Shown here piece after piece: positions 43,513 through 56,070 of a stretch of 64,000 bases of DNA; positions within the stretch are counted from its first letter, which is position 1, and each line of letters opens with the position of its first letter. The position numbers and the translations under genes were made by a program. Origin of the DNA: Zopfochytrium polystomum (lineage: Eukaryota; Chytridiomycota; Chytridiomycetes; Chytridiales; Chytridiaceae); NCBI GenBank assembly GCA_025765615.1, contig JAIVFJ010000003.1, forward strand, positions 1-64,000. The letters run 5' to 3'. The notes under the pieces are model-generated. The model saw nothing but the letters and a program-made list of their open reading frames with translations. It did no database searches and was not told where the DNA came from.

Positions 43513-43640
43513 GAGCGGGAGGGATGACTATAAACCGATTAGGTCCAAGCAACAGTTTGTGGCCGTCGTGAAGGCGAATTGGAGGCCGCTGCTCCTATGC
43601 TGACACACGTCTGCTACAGTTAAGTGCAGATGGCGTTCGT
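43513..43640 (+). pseudogene. Duplicated fragment of the receptor gene at 46.7-49.5 kb
   Basis: The frame SGRDDYKPIRSKQQFVAVV followed by KANWRPLLL matches SGRDDYKPMRSRQQFVAVV and KANWRPLLL in the receptor exon at about 47580-47690 on the minus strand. The nucleotide match continues over the exon end and a few bases of the intron donor (TACAGTTAAGT versus TACAGTTGAGT). About a dozen bases are missing just before the Met-Leu-Thr codons. Flanks on both sides differ, so this is a partial genomic copy, not a gene. Confidence 0.75.
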
Positions 43641-44366
43641 TGTGTCGGCGGTGGGCGTTGAGCGCGGCGGCGTCGTTCGAGGGTGGTTAGTGCGGGAGCA
43701 GGAAGGGAACAGTGGAAGGGTGGCAGCTTGGTTTGAAGGATGGGATTGGAATGGTATTGGGTTGTGGCCCAGTTTTGGTTTCAGTCTTCCCATTTGTGTC
43801 CTTGCCCTTTCAGTTGGTCCGCTGGACTCCAAGATCACTTTTTTTTCAGCGTCTAAACGACAGCGCGCACAAAGTTTGACGGATATGCGAACCTTAATCT
43901 TGGCAAACAAAAAAGTCATTTTTTTGGCAAGACGTTTGCGTAAATCGATCTCGGGTTTTCGACGTAAAACATCCCAGTGTTTTCCATTCAATAATGCAAT
44001 CTCGTGAGTGTTTACACAGGCGCCGCCCAAAGGCAGTGAAGGTTTATTATGCACTTAGGGTAGTCCTGCGCTTACCGCGATCTCGAAATGGGGGATTAAG
44101 TCGGTCGCATCGACCGAGTGAAACATAGAAGTGCGGAGGGGAAGTAACACAAAAGTGGGGCAAAGTGCGACCGACGAAAGCCTTTGCGGTGTCCAGCGAA
44201 CCAGCACAAAACCGCAAAAGTTCCTCGGGCGTCAAGGCAGAAGGAGCGTCAAGGTGTAAAAAGAAGAAGAAAAAAAGAAAAACGAACGGGCGCGAGAGAT
44301 ACGAATAGATTTTAAGAAAAGATTAGCATATCTCAACGCGAGTTCGCGCTGTTTTCTTTCCTTCTT
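43641..44366. other. Intergenic; no recognised gene
   Basis: The frames at 43620-44054 on both strands show no known motif. The right part is presumably 3' flank of the minus-strand gene that ends at 44367. Confidence 0.4.
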
Positions 44367-45272
44367 TTACTTGAGGACGCAAGCAGAGTCCTTGTTGGAC
44401 CACTCCTTCTGGACGGTGTAGGTGACGCCGTTGCCGCCGACGACGGTGCCTTGCTGGGCGTTGCAAATGTCGCCAATCTCGCCGTTGGCCTGGTTGTACC
44501 ACGCGAGCGGGGACGAGATGGTGGTGGCGACGCCGACTGCGGGGTCGGTCGTGGCCTCGACGAGCTCGTGGGAGGAGACGGAGCAGAGGTTCTGGAAGAC
44601 GGTGGAAGCGGATCCACAGCCGCCTGCGCAGGCGCCGCTCTGGTCGGGCATGACGCCGTAGTAGAGGTACTTTGTCGACGAGATGTCCGAGATGTCGATG
44701 GTGCCGTGGTAGGCGCAGAAGACCTGGCACGAGCCCTGGCCGCCCTGGGTGATGGAGTAACCCGAGGCGAAGTGGATCGGGTAGTACGAGTTGGCGTTGG
44801 GCTTGATGGTGCCGGCCTTGACGAGCGAGCGGAGGTAGTTCTGGATGTCGGTCTCGTCGGTCAGGGACTTTTTGGACGGCAGGCCGGTCAGGGTGATGGA
44901 GCCCTTGTACGAGCCGCGGCCGATGCCAGAGTACTGGCTGAGCATATCGTAGTAGGTGGACTGGACGACGCCCGTGTAGAAGCCCGCGAGGTCGGAGGCG
45001 AACGAGGCGGCGCCCCAGAGGAGCATGGTGACCTCGACGTTCTTGATGACGGGCCCGCCAAAGTAGGACAGGGTCTTGGACGAGGCGCGGGCCTCGAGGT
45101 GGTTGGCCTCGGCGGGGGCGGGGGCGAGGACGTGAGCGTCGGGGGCGAACTGGATGCCGTCCTTGTAGCGGACACCCGGGATCTTCTTGTCGACGACGAC
45201 GGGGCTGGGTGCGGCCGAGACGAAGCTGGCGGCGACGAGTGCGAGCGAGGCGAGGAGGGCGGTAATCTGCAT
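44367..45272 (-). CDS. Secreted SHELxEA-TDP protein, putative metallopeptidase-like, intronless copy
   Basis: An uninterrupted 301-residue frame with signal peptide MQITALLASLALVAASFVSA. The mature part has SYFGGPVIKNVEVTMLLWG, FYTGVVQSTYYDMLSQY, QVFCAYHGTID, SVSSHELVEATTDPAVG and ANGEIGDICNAQQG. The His-Glu-x-x-Glu...Thr-Asp-Pro segment recalls a zinc-peptidase-like family of bacteria and fungi with SHELxEAxTDP and GEIGDxC motifs, and the YxGGPxxxNxxV start recalls EXORDIUM/phosphate-induced proteins. Enzymatic activity is unproven. It is about 80% similar to the gene at 62536-63551, but lacks that gene's intron. A TATAAATA box at 45401-45408 lies 129 bp upstream of the ATG. Confidence 0.88.
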   Translation of the reverse strand: MQITALLASLALVAASFVSAAPSPVVVDKKIPGVRYKDGIQFAPDAHVLAPAPAEANHLEARASSKTLSYFGGPVIKNVEVTMLLWGAASFASDLAGFYTGVVQSTYYDMLSQYSGIGRGSYKGSITLTGLPSKKSLTDETDIQNYLRSLVKAGTIKPNANSYYPIHFASGYSITQGGQGSCQVFCAYHGTIDISDISSTKYLYYGVMPDQSGACAGGCGSASTVFQNLCSVSSHELVEATTDPAVGVATTISSPLAWYNQANGEIGDICNAQQGTVVGGNGVTYTVQKEWSNKDSACVLK

Positions 45273-46722
45273 CTTTGCGAGTAGAGGTTCTTCTTAACGT
45301 GAAGCTATTAGGGTCCTATGAGGTTTGCTAGTTTTGAGGGCGGGGGCCAATGAGGGACGGAACTGAGGGATGGAAGGAAACGGGGCGTGAGAGCGGGCGG
45401 TATTTATACTCGCGGCGTGGCTTGCTTGCTTGTTTGTTTGACATTTGTCTCTCGTCTGTCTGTCTGTCTGTCTGTTTGTCTGTTCTCCACCCTCTTTTTT
45501 TTGGTCTGTTTCGTTCAGTGTCCGCGTAATAATTTTTTTTTTTTTTTTTCTTTGCGCGGTCAGCCAAAAAGGCTTGACTGCAATTGATCGCTTGCCCAGG
45601 ATGCCCAAAATCAGACAGTGTGGTCACAGATATCATCGTATGGCGCGCCAAGACCACGCGCGCATGGATCGCCACCCGGCAGCCCTTGCCCAAAAGAGGT
45701 AACCGGCCCAAAAAGTGTCAATCAAGATTTTTCCTTTTTTTTCGTGAGCGCCGCTTGCGGATGCCTTTTTGGTGACAGTAGTTTTTTGACTTTTACGTTT
45801 TGTCTTGGCACACATGCTTGTTTGCTTTCCCGATCCGTACTCCAAATTTCTTTTATCTCTGGAAAAACTGGAAATGGTGGAATCAGCCGCCTTTTTTGTT
45901 GCGGCTGAGCTGAACAAAGGAAAAATTTAATTTTTTATTTTTTTTTTTTCGGGATCGTGTGGGTATCTTGTGAGGTCCCGGCCCGGCGAACAGAGGAGAG
46001 AGTGTGTGTGGAAGAGGGAGAGAGCGAGGCGCACAGAGAGAGAGAGAGACAGAGAGAGTGTGTGTAAGTGCGTGCGTCCGTACATGCAAAGAAAAAAAAA
46101 TTAAAAAAAAAGAAAAAAACCAGCTATATAGCGTGTGTGTGTGTGACTGGACATGGCGTGTTGCTTGCTGTCCACGTGTGACTTTCCGCAAGAAAGATCA
46201 GATGCCCGATCAATTATTGTACCCACACGGGCCATTGATTGTCATTACAATAATGTGAGAAGTATGACGTCGCCATAAAAGTCAGGTGCGCGCGAGGGTT
46301 ACACGCGCAAGCTTCTTGCGCAATTGGATCGACATTCATTTAATCCAATACTAATCCAGTACTAGTAGACTGTAGCAAATAGATATTTTACATCAATCGG
46401 AACACGTTTTGCCCAGCGTTCTCTTCAGGGGCTACCCCTAGAATGCTTGCTTTCGGTCGAACAACCAAAGAAAATGTTTACCCGTTCAAAACCCTGCCCC
46501 ACCCAAAAACCTGAAGCAAGCCGGACAACAACAACGAGAACAACAGCAAGACCAGGGAAAAACGCGGGGGGGAATGCAACTTATTAACCGAAATAACCGA
46601 GACGGCGGACCGAGTGGGTGGTGGGCACGTGGTGGGAACCATGAGACAAAAACGGAACGATGAAAGCCGCAACCCGACAACCCCCAACACCCTTACTATC
46701 CCTTCCCAAGCTTCAAACAAAG
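45273..46722. other. Intergenic between two minus-strand genes
   Basis: This includes the TATAAATA promoter of the metallopeptidase-like gene (45401-45408), a GACA/TCTG repeat at about 45445-45482, a T-run at about 45532-45550 and GA/GT repeats at about 46010-46145. No gene is recognised. Confidence 0.5.
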
Positions 46723-49500
46723 CTACCGCCCTCCACCGACACTTACCCCTTCCCACCCCCACCATCCTCCGCCGACGCCGCCGCAGTCGACGCCGCCGAG
46801 CTCACCGACGCCCCGTTCCCGGACGCGAACCGTCGATGCGGAGCCGCGGCTGCAGCGCCCCACGCGCCGACAATCCCCGCTCCGTCTACACCATTGGCGA
46901 CGGCCGGACAGTCCGCCGCCGTCGCAGCGAGGAAGCGGAGCGAGTTGGTGGACGCGGCGTTGGTGGGCGAGTCGGTGTGGGAGGAGCTCGCGGTGGTGGT
47001 GGTTGCGGCGGGGGAGGAGGAAGAAGAGGAAGAGGAGGAGTACGGGGTCGGTGTTGGCGGTGGTGTTATTGTTGATGTTGCTGAATGCTGCTGCTGCTGC
47101 TGGGGCTTGGAGGCGACGGCCCAGCGCGGGGTGCCGGGGGCGGTAGCTTGCGTGTTGTTTTGTGCGGCGGCAGGGCTCTTTTTCTCTCTCCCTTTGCTGC
47201 TGCTGCTGCTGGTGCGACCACCGCCGCAGCAGCGGCATCGCTTCAAAAACGGTGCGCCAGCCACTGAACACGGCGACGTCGCCCGCGAGGATGATCACGG
47301 ACCAGAGGCCGATAGCAGCGGACGCGACGGAGGCGGCGGTGAGTGATGACATGGGGGGCACGAAGGGGGCGACCTGGTCGGCGCAGGTATTTTGAGCGGC
47401 GACGGGGTCCGGGGTTTCCGCGTACGCCTTGAGGGTGCAGGCTTGCCACTGCTTGATGAAGGGGGTGTAGGCGTCGGCGTGGTAGGCCGGGATGACGAAG
47501 ATGTTGTAGAGGACGACTGTGGTTGTGTGTGTGGGGAGTGGGGTTGTTAATGTCGTCTGGCGCAGTAGTCAATCGGTACTCAACTGTAGCAGCCGTATGT
47601 CAGCATGAACGCGCCGCCCAGCAGCAGCGGCCTCCAATTCGCCTTCACAACCGCCACAAACTGTTGCCTCGACCTCATCGGTTTATAATCATCCCTCCCG
47701 CTCGCAACAACCTCCTTGTCGCCCATCCTCCGCCACGCGCTCCACCCCTTCGCCAAGTACGCGACATATCCGGCGGTGTAAACCGCCGCGGCGACGGCGG
47801 GGACAACAAAGACAGCCTGTACGGCAAAGAAGCTCGTGTTGACCTGAGTTGGGGCAACGAAGCAGACGGTAGCGACGGACGCGTCGACGGTGGTGCCGAG
47901 GGCGAAGGTGGTGGCGGTGGCGAGGGCGGGGAGGAGCCATGCGGCGAGGGGTCGCGGTGGGTTTGTGGCGGTGGAGGAGGTTGGAACGCCAGACGACGGT
48001 GAGGTGGACGTTTAGTATCTGCTGGGGGGGGTTGGGGTTAGCAGGAACGCGAACAAAAAAAAAAAAAATCGTGTCAGAGCGGGAGCACATCGACCCTCAT
48101 TGGGCTCCCCGAATTACCATCAGAGTCGCCCACAGAACCGCGGCATGCACCGCAAAAATGAGCGTCGCGCCCATCGCTGCGCACCACGTATTATTCCTCG
48201 CCGACGCGATGGTCGCGGCGTCCGCGCACTGAATCCGTCTCGGGTTGCCCGCCTTGAACAAGTGGACGGCCATCCAGAGCAACACAGCGACGGCGTAGTG
48301 CAGCGCAATGTCGGCGGGGGTGGTCTCTGCGGCCGGGCAGCAGCGCGCACGAGAGGACGACGTAGGACATGAGGGCGGTCATGACCGTGTTGACGATGAA
48401 GGTGATTGTGGCCATGCGATCGTAGGAACCGGCGGTGTAGAAGTAGACCTGTTTTTTCGGGTTAGAATGTCGTAGTGCGGCAATGGGCTTAACCCATGCT
48501 GTGAAAACGGCCAACACAAGACCTGGTAAGGGCAAGGAATGCAGCAGCCGCTGGGTGGGTCGCAGTTGATCGCAGTATTCAAGTAATTCAGCGAAGGAGC
48601 TGGCAGGAAGTACGCCGGACAAGTGGCAGGGATGCCTATAATTTGAATTTTTCGAAGAAGCAGTGCTTCAGCAACATCCGCGAAGCAACCAAACCAAAAA
48701 GGAAACCCCTCCCACTCAACTGGACCCCGGGGCGTCGCTGGTACCATTTCCCGCCGCCGTCCCATTGTTTGCAGTGCCGCCTCCACCCCCGCCGCCGCCG
48801 CCGCTCCCCGACGAATTGGTCGCCGCGGCAGCGATAGCGGTCGGTGTGAAGCACGACCGTGTCGGATACGGTTCGGGGTCTTCCGCGGATATTTTGAGGC
48901 AGCCCTGGGTGTTTGCGGTGAGGAGGGCGAGGCCGCCGATTTTGGTAAAGTACGGGGTGCAGACGGTGACGGCAGTTTGGCAGGCGGACTGGCAGGGGAG
49001 CTGCGCGGTGCCTGGTGGACGGAAGTGGGTGGGGTACGAGTGGAGGGTGGCGGGGGTGGCGGGGGGATGCGGGGGAGGAAGGGGTGGGTGTTTGATGAAG
49101 AGACACATGTGTGAGTTTGCATTCATGTGAGGCGACGAGTCTGAAAACCATGCAAGGGGGGGGGGGGAGTGGGGTAAGGGGGTTGGACAAGGAGCATTCA
49201 CGGACTCTGAAACGAGTCGAACAGGCCCGCCACCATTAAAGCAGAGCGGGAACGCGTCGCCGCAAGTGAGCGCGAGCAAGGCGTTGTAGCAAGTGATATC
49301 AGCGAGCTTGACGAACGCCAGCTGGCTTGCAAAGGTGGCGAGGGCGGCGTCGACGGCGGGGGACGGCGGCGGCGGGGATGGCAATGTTGTAGTTCATGAT
49401 GGCGGGAGGGGCAGATTGTGCCGGCGTACGTTACGTTGGGGGCGCACGGAGACCCCTGGAGGGCTGCGCTGGCGGGGAGGGCAAGGGCGAGAAGCGTAGC
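46723..49500 (-). CDS. Frizzled-like seven-helix receptor with cysteine-rich ectodomain
   Basis: Read on the minus strand, a hydrophobic leader (ATLLALALPASAALQ) precedes SPCAPNVTYAGTICP, TCYNALLALTCGDAFPLC (about 49225-49295), LPCQSACQTAVTVC (about 48965-49010) and INCDPPSGCCIPCPYQ (about 48525-48580). The Cys spacing resembles a Frizzled cysteine-rich domain. Membrane helices follow: MATITFIVNTVMTALMSYVV (about 48370-48420), HYAVAVLLWMAVHLF, AMGATLIFAVHAAVLWATLM, then helices at about 47780-47930, PLLLGGAFMLTYGCYS (47580-47640) and SAAIGLWSVIILAGDVAVF (about 47280-47335), with a Gln/Ala-rich tail. Introns end in CAG at several points. The frame slips by one base at C/G runs 49408-49411, 49358-49362, 48335-48337 and 47948-47951; removing one base at each restores conserved coding. 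I do not find an ATG in frame, so the start is uncertain. A role as a GPCR-type sensor is inferred. Confidence 0.58.
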
Positions 49501-50179
49501 TGCGGCTGCGCGCGCCTCTGACTCTTGACTTAAGTGCGCAGCAGTGGGTGCTCATGGCACTTTTCATTGCCCTTGTTAGCTTTCGCCTGTTTGGTGAGAC
49601 TTCTCGCCAGCGTCGATTCCAATGAGCTCGCTGGGGTTTGTGCAGCGAGCAAGGGGAAGGCGTATCGGAACGATGATTTTTTTAAAGGTAAAAGGTGTTT
49701 CGTTCAGGTGAGGGCCAGCTCCGCAGCCGCGATGTTCTCGCCTTGTCTCTACCATTCCGAACACTGTGCGTTGGGAGTCTCCCTCTCACTCACTCACACA
49801 CACACACACACACACTCTCTCTCTCTCTGTCTCTCTCTCTCTCTCACCCTCTGTCTCTCTCTCTCTCTCTGCTTCTCTCTCTCTCTCTCTCTCTCTGCTT
49901 CCCCTCCCCTCTCGCCCATCACGCGACGCGTGGGGGGGCGACTGTATGAAAAGCGCGAATGACTCGCTGGACTCTCGCTCTGCCGTGGAGCGAGGGAAAA
50001 AAAAACGCCTACACAGCACTCTCTGTCCTCCCGTCGGCCTCTCTCTCTTCTTCCTCCTTTCCCTTCATTTGCTTACTAAGCAAGGACAGACCAAACAGAC
50101 AGACGCGATCGCGTTGATTGTTGGCGAGCGTTTTTTCTTTTTCCGTGTGGCGCGGGTTTGTATGGCCCACACACAACAG

Positions 50180-50220
<41 letters not shown>

Positions 50221-50380
50221 GAAGTATACACCGTCATGTAGCGCCTCGACAGGGCTGTCTCTCCATCGGTCTGCGTTTGTCGCGTCCAAGCACACCCCCC
50301 ACACCAGCAAACATATTCCCTCTCTCCTTCTCCCCCACTTCATCCTCCCTCTCTCTCTCCCTCTCCTCTCTCTCCTCTCT

Positions 50381-50437
<57 letters not shown>

Positions 50438-50729
50438 CACGCACCCCTTTCGAATCGATGCGATGCTGGTGAGAGGAGGCGCGACGCAAGAACCAATCCG
50501 CCCGGGCGCAAAACAAAGTGGAGGGGAAGCGATTTTTCAAGGTTGCACACGGCGGACAGGAAAAGTCGTGTTGCGTCGCGGTTAAAGACGCAGGAAGAAG
50601 TGTTAAAAGCGAGGGTTACCTAACCCTGGGACAGGAGGGGGGGGGGTCGCACCTTTTTTTTTTCGTTTAGCCTGCTTTTCTATGCCGCTCGAATACGTAA
50701 CCACGCCCCAATGCGGCGAGAACTGCAAG

Positions 50730-50776
<47 letters not shown>

Positions 50777-51366
50777 CACGAGACGTACAAGGATTTCTGT
50801 CTCTCTCTGCTCTTCCGCTGCTCTCTAACCCTCTTCCCCTCCCTACTCCGCACACCCACCCTTTCCGCCGACTTCTGACACTTTCCGCAAGGCCTAGGCT
50901 CGAACGTTTCTTAGTTTTTCTCTCTTCGTTGTCGAGTTGTTGTTTTCCTGTTGTTGACATTTGTCTATGGTTTATTTCCTTCCTATTGTGTTAGCGGCTA
51001 GTGGCCCGTGTGCGGCAACGAACTTGGTTCTGTCCAGGTTCTTGATTTTTCTGCCATTCCTGCGTGGCATTTTCACTCTTCCCGTCACGCAGCCTTTGGC
51101 TGCGTGGAATAATAAAAAAAAAAAAATTTAAACAACACACACAACGCTTTCCCCCACACCGCAAACGCAATCATCCCAACGAACTTTCCACTATTTCGGC
51201 AGCAAACGAGTCCTCCAGGCCCCGGCACGCTCGCCACGCAGCCGCTCCCGCATTTTTTTTTTCACTCCACTCACGTGGACAGTGTGGGAGACTTCGAATT
51301 GCAAAAAGTCACCAGACAGCTGTGGGTCTCGTACATTTCTTTCGTTTACTCGGACGCGACGATCGG

Positions 51367-51406
<40 letters not shown>

Positions 51407-52459
51407 GAAAGCATTTTAATATCGGGGGTTGGCCAGGGTTCGCGCAAGCACAACCCACACACACACAACTTCCTCCCTCTCCCTCCCTCTCCCTCTCGCT
51501 CGTTCGCGTGTAACGTAATTAGAAAACAGAAGGATTTCTTTGTAAATGACGGCGACCGAGCCGAAGAAGAAAAAAAAAAATAGAAAGAGGGTAGAGTGAG
51601 ATATCGGCTTGCGGGAGTGCGTTGCGCGGGGGGTGGTAGTTCAAAAGTAATAGGGCCTGAAAGGGCGTACGGGGGGCGGATGGGAGGGGTGCTAATCTCA
51701 AAGTAGCGGGTTTGATCGGGGAAGCAAGGGATCAAAAAGAAAAAAAAAAAACAGGTGAGGCATACTTTTGGTTGTTAGAAGAAAAAAAAATTCTACGCGG
51801 AAACCGAAAAAACGCAAAGAAGAACAATGGCAAACGGGGCAACATTCTACGAGCGGGGCAGTTTTAAAACGCCAAAGAAGCAACGGGGGGCGAACGAGGG
51901 GGACAACCCGTGAAAAGAACGAAAGAAAAAAAACAACAAAAAGTGAGCAACACTTGGCACGTCCCCCCATCCCTCCCAATCCATCCATCAAAACCTAAAC
52001 GCATAGCTTGCACAAAGCCCTCCCCGCGCAACACAACGAGCACAAGGAAAAAGAGAAAAAGAAATAGAGCGCACTAAAACGTAGAAATACCCGAATTGGA
52101 GAAAAAAAGGCAGAAGAACCGGAAACTGAAAAGGAAACAGGAAACCCTCCGACCCCCCAAAAAAGGAAATAAAAGGTACCCTCATCGGTTTTTACTTTCC
52201 ACAACCAGCAAAGGGGGGGACTATGTAAAACAGCCAAAAATATCGCAAACGAGGGTGAGGGAAACGCAAAAATTACCCACTGCCCCCCAACCTCAACCTC
52301 GAAGGAAAAAAAAATTGGAGTGCAAAAGATGCATTTACTGAGGAGAGGAATCCCAAAAACCAGGTGGATACGAGGTGGGCGGGGGTGGCAAAGAATGCGC
52401 CACCAAACCATCAATTAATTCCAAAAAAACATGCCCCTCATCCACCCTGCAACCCCACA
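49501..52459. other. Intergenic; dense pyrimidine tracts and poly-A runs
   Basis: About 3 kb without a recognisable gene. It contains CT/CA tracts at 49785-49905 and 50335-50440, poly-A runs of 36 and 37 bases at 50183-50218 and 51369-51405, and a CA repeat at 50733-50780. Long frames across these tracts (Ser-Leu, Arg-Glu runs) are repeat artefacts. Confidence 0.5.
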
Positions 52460-54740
52460 TCAGCATCGCACGGTCATCCACGGGTTCTCGACCTCACCAG
52501 GAGCCGCCGCGGCGGACGACTCGACCTCAGCGACCGCGTCGGCGACAGCGGCGACGACGGCATTATCAGACGCCGCGGCGGCGGCGGCCGCTGCAGCCAT
52601 GAGGGCCATCATCTCGCGGGGGACGTCGGCGGCGGCGGGGGAAGGGGTCGGGGAGCGCGAGGAGGCGCTGGCGGCGGAGAGGGTCGGGCGGCGGGTGCGT
52701 CGGGATGCGGCGGCGGGGATCGGGGCGGGCCAGGGGCGGCCGGGGACGACGGGCTCGGGGCCGAGAGCGTCGACGCCCTTGCAGACCCAGCAGACGAAGC
52801 CCCCGTGCTGTGGGCCAGCGCCGTCGTCGTCGTCGTCTTCCGCCGCAGCGGCGGCCGCCATCGCGGCGGCGCGCTCGCGGCCGTGGTGGTGTGCGGCGAG
52901 GACCTCTGACATTTTCGCGTCGAGCTGAAAGTCGAGGTGGGCGAGGATGGTGGAGTGGACGTCGATGCGGGAGCGCGGGGAGGCGGCGGCGGGGTCGAGC
53001 GGGGCGGCGTCCTCGTCGGGGTCGAGGTCGTCGAGGTCGAAGCCGGTGCGGGTCGCGACCGCCTCGTAGCGCTCGAGGAAGCGTTCCTGGAGGAGGTTGC
53101 GGTTGTAGACGTCGCTGGCGAGGCTGGCGAGGGAGACGAGGCCGGAGTTGGCGGTGGTGTTGTTGGCAGTGTTGTTGTTGGAGGGCGCGTTGCGCCACCG
53201 GACGCCGCCAGCGGGGGTTGCGACGTGGTCGTGGAGCCAAAAGGTTTCGGTTTGCCAGCGTGAGCGGTGGAATTGCATGCTCTGCGGTCGGGCGGCGCGG
53301 AGGCGGCGGACGGCCTCCGTGGCGGAGCAGCGGTACTTGTGCATGAGCCAGACGGCGAGGAACGTGCCGGTGCGGCCGACGCCGGCCTGGCAGTGGACGA
53401 CGACGCGGCGGCCTTGGTCGACGGCGGCACGGGCGGCGCGGACAAAGATGCGGAGCTGTCGGAGGGAGGGGATGGCGCCGTCGCGGACGGGGAGGAAGAG
53501 CACCTCGACGCCGTCAGACAGGGTGAGGTCGTCAAAAACGCCGTCTTCGGCGCGCTCTTCGGTCGCGTAGCACTCTGTGCATCTTCGCTCGCGCTCGCGG
53601 TCTTGCATTGGCAGGGTGGAGCGGTCGAAGACGAGGAATTCGGTGAGGTTGACGACGAGGCCGATGCCGTGTTCCTTCATCGCCTTCCAGTGCGATCGGT
53701 CCAAGGGCGCCGACATTCCGCCGAGCATGCCGTCGTCGACCCAGGAAAAGTGCCACGGCAGTCGAGGGTCCGATTCGCCGGGGTAGTAAGAGGCCGGGCG
53801 CCCAAGCAGCCATTGCGCAGCGATAGCATCACTATCCGCCGCGCCGTGGTGGTGCTGGGGATGGCTTTCCTCCCCGTTATTAATGTGGTGGTGGTGGTGG
53901 TGGTGGTGGTGGTGACGAAGATGGAATCCGTCCAGAGGGAAAGACTTTGACTCGATGGCTGGGTGAGTGGGGGAATACTGCAGATCGTGGCATGCCAAAA
54001 TAAGTAAAGGTGTCTTCCGCCGAGAGGTTTTGCTCCTGCTGGCGTTGCTCGAATGCGTCATCCGCGTCCCCGACTGTGACGCTAAGAACGACTTCCTGAA
54101 TGAGCGGCTCCTCCATAGTGACGTCATCCGCCTCCTCCACGTCGGATTCTCCGTCCTCTGAAACGTCTCGCAACACGGCGACCTGCTGCTCATGGTAGGC
54201 CTTGCTGTCGAAAGGGCAGACGACCTTGAGGTCCATGTCGAGAGCATCGGATGCGGCGTCGGCTGGTGCTGCTGCTGCAGGATCAACGTTGTCGTCGCCG
54301 ACCGCGAGGCTCGAGGCGGGGGGAGCCGAGGCGGCGGTGCCGGTGGGGGTGTCTCCGACGTGCTCTTCTTCCTGCTCTTCCTTCAGCATCAGCCTGGCAG
54401 AAACGTCGCAGTCAGGATCCATGTCAAAGTCGTCGTCGTCGGCCACGAGGGTGCGATCGGCGGCGTCCTCGTCGGAGGATGACGACCACGACAGCGCCGG
54501 CTTCTCCGTGGCAAACTGCGGTGACGACGAGGATGCAGACGTGCTGCGGGAGCGGGAGGTGGGGTGGGTCGTAGAAGCGGGAGAGACGGACGAGGGCTGG
54601 TCGTGCAGAGTGGAGGAGACTTCCGTATTGTGGGACGGGTCATCAGAGCAGTGCTCCTGCTGTTGGGTTGGTGGTGGTTCAGATGATGGCGGTTGGGCCG
54701 GAGCCGATGACGAAGAGGGCGATGGAGAAAGCATTTGCAT
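52460..54740 (-). CDS. DUSP23-like dual-specificity phosphatase with long extensions
   Basis: The catalytic domain (about 53200-53770) has HFSWVDDGMLGGMSAP, LVVNLTE, the general-acid Asp in VRDGAIPS and the signature HCQAGVGRTG (53366-53395) with nucleophile Cys and phosphate-binding Arg. The order and spacing match DUSP23/VHZ, a Tyr/Ser/Thr phosphatase normally of about 150 residues. Here an acidic, Ser-rich N-terminus of about 255 residues, a polyhistidine run (about 53886-53914), an acidic C-terminal region, FVCWVCKG and a poly-Ala tail bring it to about 759 residues. The N-terminal frame (ATG at 54740) and the catalytic frame are joined only if one G of the five at 53969-53973 is surplus; with that change 52460-54740 is a single exon. 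Otherwise a start at an ATG inside the catalytic frame gives a shorter protein. Confidence 0.82.

Positions 54741-56070
<1,330 letters not shown>

Noticed and set aside
43283..43552. Possible hAT transposase C-terminus (PASTERWRNILSNF)
   Set aside because: A few residues recall the dimerisation motif, but the frame stops at once and nothing around supports it.
44451..45284. 277-codon plus-strand frame opposite the metallopeptidase-like gene
   Set aside because: It is an antisense shadow of a conserved gene and is Gly/Val/Asp-biased, as expected from codon complement.
49766..50623. 285-codon frame over CT tracts
   Set aside because: It is built from Ser/Leu and Lys runs of simple repeats, with no conserved segment.
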